Positions 12,287-27,400 of a stretch of DNA of 64,000 bases are shown piece by piece. The position numbers were made by a program, and so were the translations under genes. A model generated the notes under the pieces. The model worked only from the letters and a program-made list of their open reading frames with translations. It did no database searches and was not told the DNA's origin. This stretch comes from Jaapia argillacea MUCL 33604. Lineage: Eukaryota > Basidiomycota > Agaricomycetes > Jaapiales > Jaapiaceae. The stretch covers positions 1,356,518 through 1,420,517 of the forward strand of contig KL197715.1 in assembly GCA_000697665.1 (NCBI GenBank). Reading direction: 5' to 3'. Within the stretch, counting starts at the first letter, position 1. Every line of letters starts with the position of its first letter.

Positions 12287-12958
12287 ATCAGGGATATATG
12301 TGCGCTGTCGTGGCTTAGCAACCACAATGAAATTTTCTGCCTCTGTAATAATGATTTTACGATGTTCAATGCAATGTAGTTTTATCTATCGTTCACCAAA
12401 GTATGGCCATTTACCCCGAATGCCACACCCATTCGAAAGAGAACTTTACTTGAGCCGAGGGGGGGTGGCTCTCCTCGTTGAGGATTCAAATCATGGAAGA
12501 CTCCCTCGTGGACTCTACTCCGCATGGCCCCGACTCCAATGATCTAAACCAGCTGGTTTCTGGGGGACGGTAAGGATATACTTGGCCCCATCATACTCCA
12601 TTGGCGAGGTGGTGTTCCTCTTCGCATCAATGGCGTTCGATCCATCTCATAAAGACACGTCATTTTTGTATGATACGCTGAACCTGTGGAAATCGGGAAG
12701 CCCAGTTGGAGCCCAATGGATGTGACCCCCAGTGCGATGACTTCGTCGTGCCGCCCGGACATCATGCCAACGGGGTGGTCGAGACATTCGGGTGTGAAAC
12801 TATCATTGCGGACTTTCTCGAGTACAACACAATGATCGTCGGACTGTAAGAATACTTGTGATTTATGAACAGATCAAGACCCCGGTATCCAAGCGGACCT
12901 GCGCTGCAGAAAAATACAGCCAAGGCCATCAAAGATATGCCTAGAAAAATATATTCAA
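12287..12958. other. intergenic between convergent genes
   Basis: This is the 3' flank shared by the transporter and the cyclase. It holds minus-strand open frames of 70-80 codons without recognisable content. It is probably 3' UTR and spacer. Confidence 0.45.
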
Positions 12959-14807
12959 CTATGTCAACAATGCCGTCCATTGGAGAAGCGGAGAACATAC
13001 AGCAGCATTGGGTGGGCTAGCGATTCCTCCGAGCCTTGACAATTTAACCGGCGGTCATCACAAAATATAGGTTGCGAGAACGAATGGACTCACACGTTGA
13101 GTGGCCACGATGAGAAGAAAAATGTGTATCGACCCGCTTCGGCGCAGACTGTGGACAGTTTCTCAAGATCAAAGAATTCTCCTGTTGGGCAGGACATCAA
13201 CCAGATAAACACCCAAGGACAGGACGAAATTCTTACCAATTGGCATTCCCCATAACCTAGAATTTTGACCTCAGATAGTTTCTTCCTTCACGGACTGAAC
13301 AAAAACTTACCCAAGGATGGTCTGGTCAATGCAGATTATTGGGATCGGATCGTTACTTCTTATTCGCTACTCGTTATTGATCGCCACTGACCTGATGCAT
13401 ATGTGGCTTGCCCTCGACTGGGGGCCATCTCTGGATGACGACATATCAGTCACCAAATGTTAATCCCAAGATGACGTCCTCACCTCGAGGGCCGGTTGGT
13501 CCGAGGCGACAGCAGCGAAGTGATTGTTCCTATGGTGAAGGAGGCAGTCAGCAAAGGGATGCGAGCCACAAGGCTAGAAGATCCACCATAGGAATCGTTT
13601 CATATCTTCAGATTGTTCGATACCGGCACTATCAATCCTCGTTAATCATGGTAGTGATAGAGATTAGCTTGTACAAACAATCTCTCGTTAGATCTAGATG
13701 CACGCAACGCATCTCGTTCCTCCGTCTTGACTTGGTAGTACTTCTGGATGAAGCCAACTCGGAGCAGGAGGATATCCCCAGTTCTGAATTCTACACCTTC
13801 CTGCTTGGCGCAAGCTTGAAGGTCGGCAACGGTAATCGCATGGGAGCTCCACGGATCATACGGAAGTTCTGATCCTGACGCGGTGAAGTACTTCACAAGA
13901 TCGAGAAGTACTCCTCGCCCACAGATACCATGTTGCGCCCAGTCTGGTGTAGCCGTTCGGCGTGCGGAAGGGGCTCTATTTATGTTCGACACTCACTGTG
14001 AATCCCAAGCTTTAACACCAGGGGATCGAGGTTGTTTGGATCCGGCATGGGGAAGTGGCCCTTGGGAAGAGATTCATCGGCGGTGCTAAACACATAGTGA
14101 GATAGGGCGACGACGAGTAGCAAATAGATATAATTTACTTGTTGTAGAAAACCAAATGGTCTCGGATGCCGAAGTGTTTCAAGCCATCCCACTGAGAGCC
14201 CGACTGAGTGTTCTATAATGGATGTTCGTCAACAAGGTCATCGTCTGATGAGCGGCTCTGAACATCACAATATATATCTCGTCATCCCGAACGACAGGAT
14301 CTCCTTTGGCTTTGGATTCAACGTGAGGGATCTTTCGACCAAACACCGGCTATTCACGGTATCGAACGGCATCAGGAACTCGCACAACTAGAGATTTGGT
14401 GAAGGACGAAACCTTGTCAGGGAAGTTGATCGGCCTGCCACAGAAAATTGTTCAACCTGAGGCTTCGAGTTGGAGAGCACACTTGGTTCTCACCAGTTCA
14501 AGCACACCGTCTTTCCCAATCTTCCATTCCGAAACAGTGCCTAATCAGCCTACCGTCGGAAACACAAGCGTTCGACAACGTACTTGATCTCCTCCTGCGC
14601 AGCTCGTTTGACGACGTCTTCAGTAAGAAGATTCACAGTCCCAAGCTGATCATCCGCACCCCAAACTCCCCATGCGCAACCAGTGAAGTCATGGAAGTTC
14701 GGCAACTCGTCGAAAGAAGGAAGGTGCCTCTCGGTCGACATTTCGGTGAGGTGATGCAGAGCAGCTGAGAGTCTGGTGGATGCAAGGGTTGTGTTCCGAT
14801 GCGTCAT
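12959..14807 (-). CDS. putative cyclase-family metal-dependent hydrolase (kynurenine formamidase/cyclase superfamily)
   Basis: The multi-exon minus-strand chain starts LPSFDELPNF ... GCAWGVWGADDQLGTVN, the hallmark N-terminus of fungal 'putative cyclase' (PF04199-type) enzymes. It continues KTVCLNW, PVFGRKIPHVE, SGSQWDGLKHF, WAQHGICGRGVLLD, FRTGDILLLRVGF, GIEQSEDMKRFLW, GMPIGEFFDLEKL and SSWPLNVLGGIASPPN. SGSQWDGLKHF occupies the place of the HGTHxDxxxH metal motif of bacterial kynurenine formamidases. The first His is replaced by Gln/Ser, as is usual in the fungal branch. Introns are ~50-60 bp. One exon is only 11 nt (13311-13321) and the next is 20 nt (13237-13256). Start is the ATG at 14807; the ATG at about 14741 is an alternative. 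The gene is convergent with the sugar transporter. The true substrate is unknown. Confidence 0.88.
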
Positions 14808-14984
14808 GACGGCTCGACATAGACAGACTTATAAACGGTTGCAAACGGCACGCCGGGTTCACACCACACCCCAAGTCTCGTGAGCGTCGAAGATGTGTCA
14901 ATTGTCAAAGGACTACAGATACAGACAGATAGCGGAATAACTCGCCAAAGAAGTCTAAAACGGATTATTATGTCCATAAATAAG

Positions 14985-17631
<2,647 letters not shown>

Positions 17632-17939
17632 CTCGTTCAGTGCAGAATTTGGGTTACGGGGCACCGCACGATGAAAGAAAGGATGAACGGGAATTGGCGA
17701 GGATAATGAACTTGAATGAGCTCGTCGATGTCGACAGTGGTGGAGTCGACTGGAAATTCACGTCTTGCTCAGTATTTGCGCTTATTTGGTTGTGGCTGAA
17801 CAGAGTCAAAAATTCGAAATCATTGCGGGAGAGGATCTATCGAACACAACTTGCAGAGCAGATTAAGTCTGGAATCATATAAAATAACGATAATAACACC
17901 CTGCTAGTGTGCTTAACAACATCCCCCGTTGGTACTCCC

Positions 17940-20832
17940 TCATCGCCCCCCAGATCTGCTTAAACGGGCCTTCGTCCCAACGGGAGGCTGGTAAGGTGAA
18001 TACGCGGTTACGCCTCGCACGTCGCTAGCCTTCGTTCCAACCGGAGGGGTATACTGATTATCGTCCGTGGTGGTGCCCAAACTGCTACTGGCCGACATGT
18101 CGTCTCCGGAGCGACGAGAAGTAGATTGTTTCGGTCGACGCGATGGTGTCACTACCGAGTTTCTAGGGCGGTTCGCAGTTGTGTTTGAATCCGATAGAAC
18201 TGAGCGTTCGCCTGCTCGAGAACGGCGAGAGACAGCGATATTGGGTCGGTGACTCGGCTTGAGGTGGTTGTGAACGTCGTTTGCATAGTCGGCCATGGAG
18301 GCGAACTCGGGTTGACCTGGTCCTGAATGAGCACGTTTGCGAGAAGAGTTCTGCGATGTTTCGGTGACTTTCTCATCATCTGTGGAATCAATGGGGTCGG
18401 AGCTGAACTCCCCAGCAATAGCGTGGAGATCGTCGCGGACAGAAGGGTCAACATCGTCAGGTCCCAGATCGATGTCGCGAGCGGACGATGCGCCGACGCT
18501 GGTGTGAGTGATCAAACCCATAGCCACTTCATCTTCTTCCTGAGTCTCCCCAACCGACTGACGACTATCTGGCTCTTCCTGGATACGACGCAACAGCGAA
18601 GCTTCGTCGTATTCAGCACCACGACGTTCCGAGGCGTCGAGATGTTCTTCCGCGCCTTGCGGCTGGTCGTCGTGTTCCTCATCTATGTGTGACACGGCCC
18701 TTTCCTTCCCCTTCCCTCCTCGTCTCGACCGCGCCTGCAGGTTCTGCTGAGGCTCGATAGAAGGGGAGCGTAGTTGTCCACCACCTCTCTGCGCACCAGC
18801 ATATCCAACCACAGGATTCCGACCTCTGGTTTTGGTTGTTGGGGGAATATCGGTCCCTCGAGGCTGGACTGATTGTGATCGGGTCCGACGTGCAGGTCCA
18901 TCAGTGGGGGCTGGAGGCCTCGTCAGCGCTTTCGTGGGGATTCGACGGCGCGGAGCGGGTCGAGTCACTTGCTGCGGGACCACGACCGTACTGGCAACTG
19001 GAGGTCCCCGGGATTCATGGTCGTCACTGATAGGCGCAGCTGCGGGAGCTCGGTTTGTTGATCGAGACGAAGGGTTAGGGGCATCTGGTGCCGGTCTGGG
19101 CTGTGATGAGCCACCAGCCGCACCACTACGGCGTTCATTTGTTCGACGAGGGGCGGAAGTATGAGGAAAGTTGGGGGGAGAGAGGTCCTTTTCTGCAGAT
19201 CGTCGAGATTGTCCAGTCATTCCCTGTGTTGCCACGAGCGTAGCTTGAGAGCTGGGAGGAGCAGCTTGGGAAGCCTCGTTGAGGAGAACGGGTCTCACAG
19301 AACGTAGTGGAGGTTGTGGTTGTGGCGTCCTTTGCGGCTCCTCTCGCAATGGTGATGAATCGTGTAGTGCGTTGGATCTTTCTGCATCGGGTTCGTTCTC
19401 TTGAGAAGAACTACGTTGTCTGCCGGAAGGACCGGGTTCGGGAGGACTTGCATTACGAGCGAAATTGTGGGCGTTGTCCATGTCGTTTTCACCACTGCTG
19501 AGAGAAAAAGTCAATATCTCGATGGCTAACGAAACAATGGGAACCTACTCATGAAACTCTACTGGTGGAGAACTGGATCCATCTTCACGATCTACCATTC
19601 TTCCCTTCCCCTTAGTCTCATTCCTCTGAGGGCCTCTAGCAGCCCGGCTCTCCTCCACATCCTCCACATCCTCTTCCTCTTCCTCACGCCGAGCTCGCTT
19701 CCGAGCTGACAGGTGTTGAATCGACTGACGTCCACCCTCCTCACCTGAGCCTCTGCTTTGCCTCTTCTTCGACGTTTCAGCCGGGGACTTGTGGACTTCC
19801 CGCTCCTCCTCTAGTTCACTTTCGTCTTCTCTCCGGCCCTCAGGATCGCTTCCAGCATCCTCGTCTCCTAGTTGCCCGCGACCACCCCGACCCAGCGTTC
19901 TATCCCTATGATATTGCCCACTACCATCTTTAAGCGGGGGATAATCCTTCACGCACTCGTCTATGAGAGCATCCATCCTCTCACTATTTTTTATGTATCG
20001 CTCACGCCAAGACTGCCAGGTATGCCTCCGGGTCCATGCCATTTTTTTTCTCGCTTTACCCTGACGTAACATTTAGACGATGCCCCGGCTTCGAGTATGA
20101 GGACAAAGTTGGACTTACCTGAGCAACCAATGTTTTATAAATGTTATTACCCTTGCGACCGCCGGCCTCTGGGCATGGGATACGTGATGCGATGTACTTA
20201 CAAAGTCGATAATCATCGTCGTTCGTAAACTCAACCCGTCTGTAATAAGGGTTGAATACATTAGACCCAGAAGCTCAACAAGGATCTCCTCACTTTCGCT
20301 GACCATCTTTTCTAGGAATAGGACCGCCCATCCCCATTTTGGCGGTCGGCTCGTGGCGGTACTCACTTTGGTTGATGCATCGTTGGACAAATCCCAAAAG
20401 TTCGACTCGTATACGCCGATCCCCGGCGAAGATCATAGTCAGATGGTCGTATGTGTTGTCGTCGCAGATAATCACGTCCGCTTCCTCTCGCTTTTTGGCG
20501 AGGTTACCGCCGTGACTCTACCAAAATTCAGCTGAAAGCGAAACCAACTGAGAGGCTCTCTCACCCGAATCTTTGCTTTGAGTGCATGTACTTGGCCTTC
20601 TGTCAACCTATTGAGGTAAAATAGAACGGGGTCTCCCTCTGGATGCTTAAACAAAGTACTTGGGTCCTGGCGGAGCATCAAGTACAGATTGCGAAATCAC
20701 AGACAAATGGCTTACTTTCTCTGGTTGGACAGAGATCCGAGGACTTGGGCTGCGATGAACGGTTCGAGCCATTCTGATGATATTCTGTAGGCGACTATGC
20801 AGCTCGGGACTCAGAATGTTGAATGCGGTCAA
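17940..20832 (-). CDS. Rap1-like telomere protein (BRCT + Myb)
   Basis: N-terminal exons are 20832-20716, 20666-20565, 20517-20367 and 20311-20202, followed by a 33-nt exon and two large exons. They encode LFKHPEGDPVLFYLNRL, then SHGGNLAKKREEADVIICDD, then RIRVELLGFVQRC, which is the Rap1-type N-terminal BRCT domain. A Myb domain follows: LGLMYSTLITDGLSLR, FGNNIYKTL, RRHTWQSWRERYIK. That matches the Rap1/TRF2IP Myb signature (GNKxYxEL ... HTWQSWRDRY). About 680 residues of low-complexity acidic, Ser/Pro/Arg-rich sequence follow, with two PPVGTKA repeats at the very C-terminus. I see no obvious RCT domain. Family role: binds shelterin partners at telomeres and controls silencing and end protection. 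It is in tandem with PRP4 (309 bp apart) and divergent from PP2C gene A (158 bp). Confidence 0.87.
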
Positions 20833-20990
20833 GGTCCGAGATCATCGCCGTGTGACGATCGTGTGACCCGACGCGACATGTGACCGTAACGGCCACTTCG
20901 CAGCCTCATGCTGCAGCGAGCAGCCACTGCAACCGTCCGTACCCACTCTTGATCTTCACCGGATCGCTTTATGCATGCGAAGACCGCGCG
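20833..20990. promoter_or_regulatory. short divergent promoter between Rap1-like gene and PP2C gene A
   Basis: Only 158 bp separate the two start codons, so both promoters must overlap here. It contains GTGTGACGATCGTGTGACC-like direct repeats near 20850-20870. No TATA box is evident. Confidence 0.5.
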
Positions 20991-22523
20991 ATGATTCGAA
21001 ATTTTCGATATGTCTTCCGAAATTCTCGTCCCGCCAAATTAGCCAGCGCCGGAGCTGTCACTTTCGCACTGGGTGGATCCTTTTGGGCATACCGAGCTCA
21101 ACACTCGGATTGTGACGCTCAGAGCTCACCCAAGTCCGACAACACTACCACACAGCAACCCAGGAAGTTCCAAATCAATCTGGAGTCCGTACCGCCCATA
21201 GATATCAACGAAATACTGCAGCGTCATGAGCAGTCCCATCGCCCCCTTCCCGCGAGCGGTATATCGCGTTACGATGTCGCTATGACTGAGAGGTAAGTCA
21301 CCCCTACCTCTCGTTCGACTTCGCTTCAACTCAAATTACTGCCGAGTAGTAACAACCCCAGCGAAGATGACCACGCAGAGGCCGTCCTGCCAGTTCCCAA
21401 TGGCTTCTGGGGTCTCTTCGCTGTTCTCGACGGGCACAGTGGATGGGAGACCAGTGCTTGGCTCCGAGAAAACTTGATCTCGGCTGTCTCAGGCTCTCTC
21501 GCAGACCTTTACTCTAAATATCGTTCGAATGACTCGACCCCTCACTCGACCGACCACGATCCGCCTCCTGGCGAAGTCGACGATAACATCAAACAAACAT
21601 TCCAACGATTGGATGACGACATCATTCGTGAACCCCTCGAAAAAGTCTTCTCCACTCCTTCACGTCACGCCGCAGTCAATCTTCTCGCCGCTGCACGTGC
21701 CGGCTCTTGCGCCCTCCTAGCCTTCTATGAATCTCCCACTCGTCTCCTCAGAATCGCACTCACAGGTGACTCCCGCGCAGTCCTTGGCAGGCGGAAACCC
21801 ACTGCCGACGGAGGTCATACCTACGAAGTGCATGTTCTCTCGGTCGAGCAGGATGGCCACAACCCTTCCGAAGCGGCTCGCCTGAAGGAAGAGCACCCTG
21901 ACGAGGAAGATGTCGTGAAGAACGGTCGGGTAGTCGGAATGGGTGTTGCTCGTGCATTTGGCGATGCTCAGTTCAAATGGGCACTCGATTTGCAGAAAAA
22001 ACTGCTTTGGAAGTACCTCGGTAACTATATATATCCCAACATCAAAACCCCACCATATTTGACTGCGGTACCTGAGGTGACCACTATCAAAGTCGAACCT
22101 GGAGATTTTCTGATCTTAGGAACGGATGGACTCTGGGAATGCCTGTCGAGTGAGCAGGCAGTGGGTCTGACCGGCTTGTGGGTTGATAGTAAACAACCTG
22201 GGTTCAAACCCACGGAGACTGGCAGGTGGTTACCCAGCGAGCTTCCTGTCGAGAACAGCGGAGAGGTTAAGGTCAGGTATCGACAGTGGTGTGCGGCTGA
22301 GTCCATGGCATTCATAAACGTAGATTCCAATGCTGCAACTCACTTAGTGAGAAATGCTCTAGGTGGAGCGGACGCCGATTTAACTGCTGCCTTGCTTAGC
22401 CTGCGGTCTCCTCGATCTAGGACTTGGATGTAAGTGACATTTCTTTCCAAAATGATCAACAGAGGCTGACTTGATACAACAGGGATGATATCACGGCGGT
22501 TGTTGTTTTCTTCGATGATACCT
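20991..22523 (+). CDS. mitochondrial PP2C phosphatase A (pyruvate dehydrogenase phosphatase/Ptc5-like)
   Basis: Three exons: 20991-21292, 21350-22429 and 22483-22523. The N-terminus is Arg-rich (MIRNFRYVFRNSRPAKL) and followed by one hydrophobic segment, as in inner-membrane-anchored PDH phosphatases. PP2C (PPM) metal and catalytic motifs are complete: AVLDGHSGWET, LTGDSRAVLGRR, GVARAFGD, LGTDGLWECL and a split C-terminal WM|DDITAVVVFF. The family dephosphorylates serines of pyruvate dehydrogenase E1 alpha in the mitochondrion. The start was chosen at 20991 because the paralogue B begins at the equivalent Met, although an in-frame upstream ATG exists at 20880. A close paralogue follows 305 bp downstream, with the same intron positions. 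Confidence 0.9.
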
Positions 22524-22828
22524 AGTCATTTCCCTTCACCTGACTCCCTTTTCGGAGCTTCAGTTGCGCTGGCGCAAATTCTGGAGCTACTATATTGTAT
22601 ATCGATGCTTGTTGTGTTTTTGACTTTTACTCGGTATGATCTTAAGGGGACACACCCTCCGGATGACAGTCCAAGCAAAGGATGGCACTCGGTTCGAATG
22701 CGTGACGGGATGCCTCGGGGAGCGTGACAGCAGTCCACAAGTTTCAACCTGCCGGCTGCCCGTCGTGCGGCGAAACTCTTACCGAGCATCGCTCTGTCTT
22801 TTCGCTGCAATTATCCAAGCATTGCGGT

Positions 22829-24394
22829 ATGATTCGAAGCTTGCGATATGTATTCCGGAACGCTTCACCCACCGGATTAGCTAGTGCCGGAGCTGTTACC
22901 TTCGCACTTGGCGGAACCTTTTGGGCATACAGATCTATACATCTGGACAGTGAAGCCCAGCGCGCAATTCAGTCCCCAAAGACCACTAAGTTATCGCCCC
23001 GCAAGTCTCCGACTAGTCTCGATAGCGTCCCATTCGTCGATATCAACAAAATCCTCCGGCAACACCAGCAGTCCCATTTCCCACCTCCCGGGAGTGGGAT
23101 CTCGCGCTATGACATCGTCCAGACTGCGAGGCAAGTCTCTCTTTATTATATTTTCACTCGACACCGTGCTGAAGTCAAACAGTAATGACCCAACCGAAGA
23201 TGACCACGCGGAGGCCATATTACCCAACCCCAACGGCGTGTGGGGATTTTTCTCCGTCCTGGATGGCCATAGTGGCTGGGAGACCAGTACGTGGCTTCGC
23301 GAAAACCTGATCCCCGCCCTATCAGGCTCTCTGGCAGACCTTTACTCGAAATATCGATCGAACGAACCGACTCTGCCTTTCTCCAGCCCAGATCCACCAC
23401 CTAACGAGGTCGACGATACCATCAAGCGAACTTTCCAGCGGCTAGATGACAAAATAGTCCACGAAGCCATCGAGAAAGTCTTCTCATCTCCTTCACGCCA
23501 CGCAGCTACCAATCTCCTCGCGCCTGCGTATTCAGGTTCTTGCGCCCTAGTGGCATTCTACGAATCCCCAACTCGCCTTCTTCGAATCGCTCTCACAGGC
23601 GACTCACGCGCGGTCCTGGGTCGACGGAAGCATTCCTCAGACGGTGGGCATGTATACGAAGTGCACGTTCTTTCCACCGATCAGAATGGCTATAACCTCT
23701 CCGAGCAAACACGACTGCGTAGCGAGCACCCTGACGAAGATGTCGTGAAAAATGGTCGTGTAATGGGTATGGGAATGGCTCGGGCCTTTGGTGACGCTCG
23801 CTGGAAATGGACCCCCGAAGTTCAGAAACGTCTCAAATTCGAATACCTTGGTCGCAGTCTGCCGCCTGGCGTCAAAACTCCACCTTATTTGACCGCAGTG
23901 CCGGAAGTGACCACTTTCAAAGTCATGACTGGAGATTTCTTGATCCTGGCTACGGATGGGCTCTGGGAATGCCTGACGAACGAGGAGGCAGTCGGTTTGA
24001 CAGGCTTATGGCTTGATCGTAACTCCCAGAAGGCCAATGAGAATCCTCTGCCCCCTGTGGTCCCCAAAGATCTTCCCGTAGTAAAGAGCGGGGAGGATAC
24101 CACGGTCCGATATCGACAGTGGGCGGCCACGAAACGGTTCGTAAACCTCGATTCCAACGCAGCTACCCACCTCGCGAGAAACGCTTTGGGGGGAGCAGAT
24201 ACCGACTTAGCGTCTGCTCTGTTTAGCCTGAGAGCCCCGCGATCCAGGACGTATATGTAAGGGATTTCGAGTCCGAAGATGATCGTCGAATGCTGATTTG
24301 TCGTTGCAGGGATGATATCACAGCTATAATTATTTTCTTCGGCGAGGCTTCCGTAGATACTGTTGCAGGCGAGGACAATAAGGGAGACCCTTGA
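22829..24394 (+). CDS. mitochondrial PP2C phosphatase B, tandem paralogue, with a GC-AG intron
   Basis: Exons are 22829-23130, 23183-24256 and 24310-24394, at the same phases as gene A. It starts MIRSLRYVFRNASPTGL plus a hydrophobic anchor. Motifs SVLDGHSGWET, LTGDSRAVLGRR, GMARAFGD, LATDGLWECL and DDITAIIIFF are intact, so it should be an active Mg/Mn-dependent phosphatase. The first intron (23131-23182, 52 bp) begins GCAAGT, where gene A has GTAAGT. The only nearby GT would put a stop codon at the join, so a GC-AG intron is required. The C-terminus is about 14 residues longer than A and acidic. Ignoring the GC-AG intron gives a misleading continuous frame with a wrong N-terminus from 22884. 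Confidence 0.9.
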
Positions 24395-24497
24395 CCAAGG
24401 TTGTCGCTTATCCTTGGTTGATCGTCCTGTCACATTATGCATCTACAATATATTCACATCCCCATTCACGAATCAGCGGATGTATCGGAATGGTTCG

Positions 24498-27400
24498 TCA
24501 CTTCTTATCTCGCACAAGCTGCGTGACCATCCCAACCAAGGCACTGACTTGAGATTCGAGATCAACAATCTTTCTGCGAAGGCTTGCGATCTCAGTCTCG
24601 GTCTCCTGTTCCGCCTCCGATCCACTTGTGGGCGGGATCACGTCTGCCCCGGCATTCATCTTGATTTTCAGCATGAGATGCGTCGGCCTGTGCTTATCCT
24701 TGCAGACATTTTGCATGGCGCAGTCCGAGCAAAGGGAATAATCTGGACGATCCGAACACCCAACATCCGATCAGCAGATGGCGAGGCTGTAGGAAGTGAA
24801 CAAACCTAGACATCTCAGACATCGGTACACTTCATCCCACAGCCATCCTTTACCGCATCCTGAGCAGGGCCCCTCGATGATCGTCGCAGAGCTGCCAGAG
24901 TCATGTGCTAATGCGGCAACTGCCAGCTTGTCGTATTCACTGACTTGCTCCCACTCCGTAAATCCACGATCAGAGTCCATTGATACGAGCCAATTCACGA
25001 TATCTTCATTCTTGGATTTCACAACCTCTTTGTAGCGATAGAGAAGGGGCCAAGCTACTTGATGACGAGCCACAATGAGTCGATGTCCGAGCTTGTGGGA
25101 GGCAAGTCCATTCGGAGGGGATCTCTCACAGTCCTGGCAGAGGTTAATACCAGTATCGGAATCACAATCGACACAGAGATACATCGGGCCGCTGATGCTT
25201 TGAACTCTACAACCGTCACAGCTCCAATCCTGACTAGGAAACATCAGTAACTGCGCACCGGTCGCCCTGAACCGAGGACTTACTGCCGTGCGTTGTTATA
25301 GGTCGGAGTTGCCCTCAGGGAAAGTGAGGCAAGAGTCTGGATCCTAGCCACGTCCTCATCGGACAGCGACTTTGCCATCGTCAAGATTGAGCTAAGGTCA
25401 TCTGCCTGCAATGGTTGGCCATCAAGATCCGCTTGAGCTCGACGCTGGTACAAGTCCCCACATGTTCTCCACTCTGGTTTCTCCCCGAAGCGCTCTGGAA
25501 GCGATGCAACAGCAACGGGGAGAAGCGGGAATTGAGCGAATTCGGGGTGGAGTGGCCCATCGTCAATATCTTCCTGATCGCTATCACGATCCTGGAGATA
25601 GATAGCAAGCGAAGTGGGGTTCATTCGTGGTTTCAACAGATCATAATCATAGTCTGCCTCTCGGTCGGGAAAACGTTGTTGGTAGATTCTTCGATACTGG
25701 AAAGGAATAATTCAGAACAAAGGCTACTTGTCGAGGACAATACTGACCATGCCGTAGCTGAACGACTTGAACATTTTGCCCGGATCAAGGTTCATTCTCT
25801 CAAAATAACCTGCGACCATCAGGTGAAGGACAGATATGAGAGTAGAGCAACAAGAACCTTTCAGTATCGCGACTCGTTGGTAGACCAATTCTAAGATCTG
25901 TTTGTTGGTACTCTGGGCCTGATCCATCTCTCGTTCGTCGACGATGTAGTCCACGGATAACCGCAGCAGTTCATAATGACGGCGGAGGATGAGATATAGG
26001 ACTGGCAGAATGTACTATGAGGAAATCAATGTGGGGGCCCGGCTCGGGTTGAAAACTGGACGCACTGCCTCAATTCGGCCATGCCGTTCACTGGGATCCA
26101 TGAACGACGGAGAAAGTAGCAACACCGTACTCGGTTGGTCGATCTGGTACTTGAGTTCCTTGAGCCGGTCCTCAAGACGTTGCTCTTCAGCTCTCATGTG
26201 AGCGTGGACAAGTTGTAACACGGGTTCTTCAATGTCGCCCTCGTATCGATCAACCCGAATCAGGGTAATCAGGGAATAGAGGTCGTCCAAATAAGGCGCC
26301 ACGAAGGATGCATTCTCAGGAGCATATTGTATCGCCAGCATCGCTTCTATAATTCGCTCTATTCTTGCACAGTAGAGGGATATTTCCACTTGGTATCCTA
26401 GCGGGAAGATTAGTGACGAAAGAGCATGCCAGGTGTTAGTTGTACCGTATGCATTATACGCGATCCACTGCATGAGGGTCATCGCTTCAGGCTTCGAAGC
26501 AGAGAAGTTGTTGACCTCGTTCGCTCTAACTAGGCCGCTAATGTCGTTGTCAACAGCTTCCGGGAAGTCTCGTAAGTCTTGCGTTGTAACAAATCCATTT
26601 GTGTCGCTCACCTTCGACGACCGCTGCTACAGTTCTGATGTTGAAATATCGGAGACACCACTTGTCTCGTCGAGCTACGGCAGGCGAAGTGGTACCAAGC
26701 ACGTGTCGTGCGTCCGCAAACGAAGTTGATCTGGGGGGTACCGATCTCGCTCCAGTTGAAAAGGTCGGAGAATCCTGCGGGTCGGTACTTGGTGTCATTA
26801 ATATTTCCCAAACCTTCAGCTCGAAGTTCCCTTGAGCGAGGTCGATAAAGTAGCTGGAGAAAGGACATGTAATTGGCTTGTAATTTCAGTGACGATGATA
26901 CGCACTCGTAGAGATTCATCACAAAAATGCTCGCCGAAACCGATCCTCCCCAGTTCTGAGTGGCAGTAAGTATGTGGTTAATAATTACAGTTGTCGGAAG
27001 CCATACCATATCTTTCCAAAGTGCACGAAGATCCTAAGAAATCGATCAGCAGACTGGAGAGCCGACTCAAATAATCTGACTCACGGGATCTTGTATCCGC
27101 GTATATGCTCCATATCCAAAAATCTTCCTCAGGCGACGTTCAGACTGCCTAACAGCTTTGACAATCTGGTCCGTTTGGGCATTCAACTTCCCCTCAAAAT
27201 ATTCACGATTCGAAATAAGACCTTCCGCCAATGGCCGACGAATATCTCTGAGCTCAGATATACTGAGGCTTTTGAACGAAGCACCGTCATTCCCGGCTGG
27301 TTTTGCGTCCATCCCCTCGCTGATTTGCGCGAGCCGGTTGAGTATTTCGTCACTCTGGACACAATTGTCGGCTCCGTAAGAGGCGATCTCGTCCGAAATC

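Noticed and set aside
18832-19164. Plus-strand Gly/Arg-rich frame
   Set aside because: Antisense shadow of the low-complexity exon of the Rap1-like gene.
22884-24260. Continuous 458-codon frame over PP2C gene B with a different N-terminus
   Set aside because: Its first ~90 residues are out of frame relative to paralogue A; the GC-AG intron model restores the conserved N-terminus.
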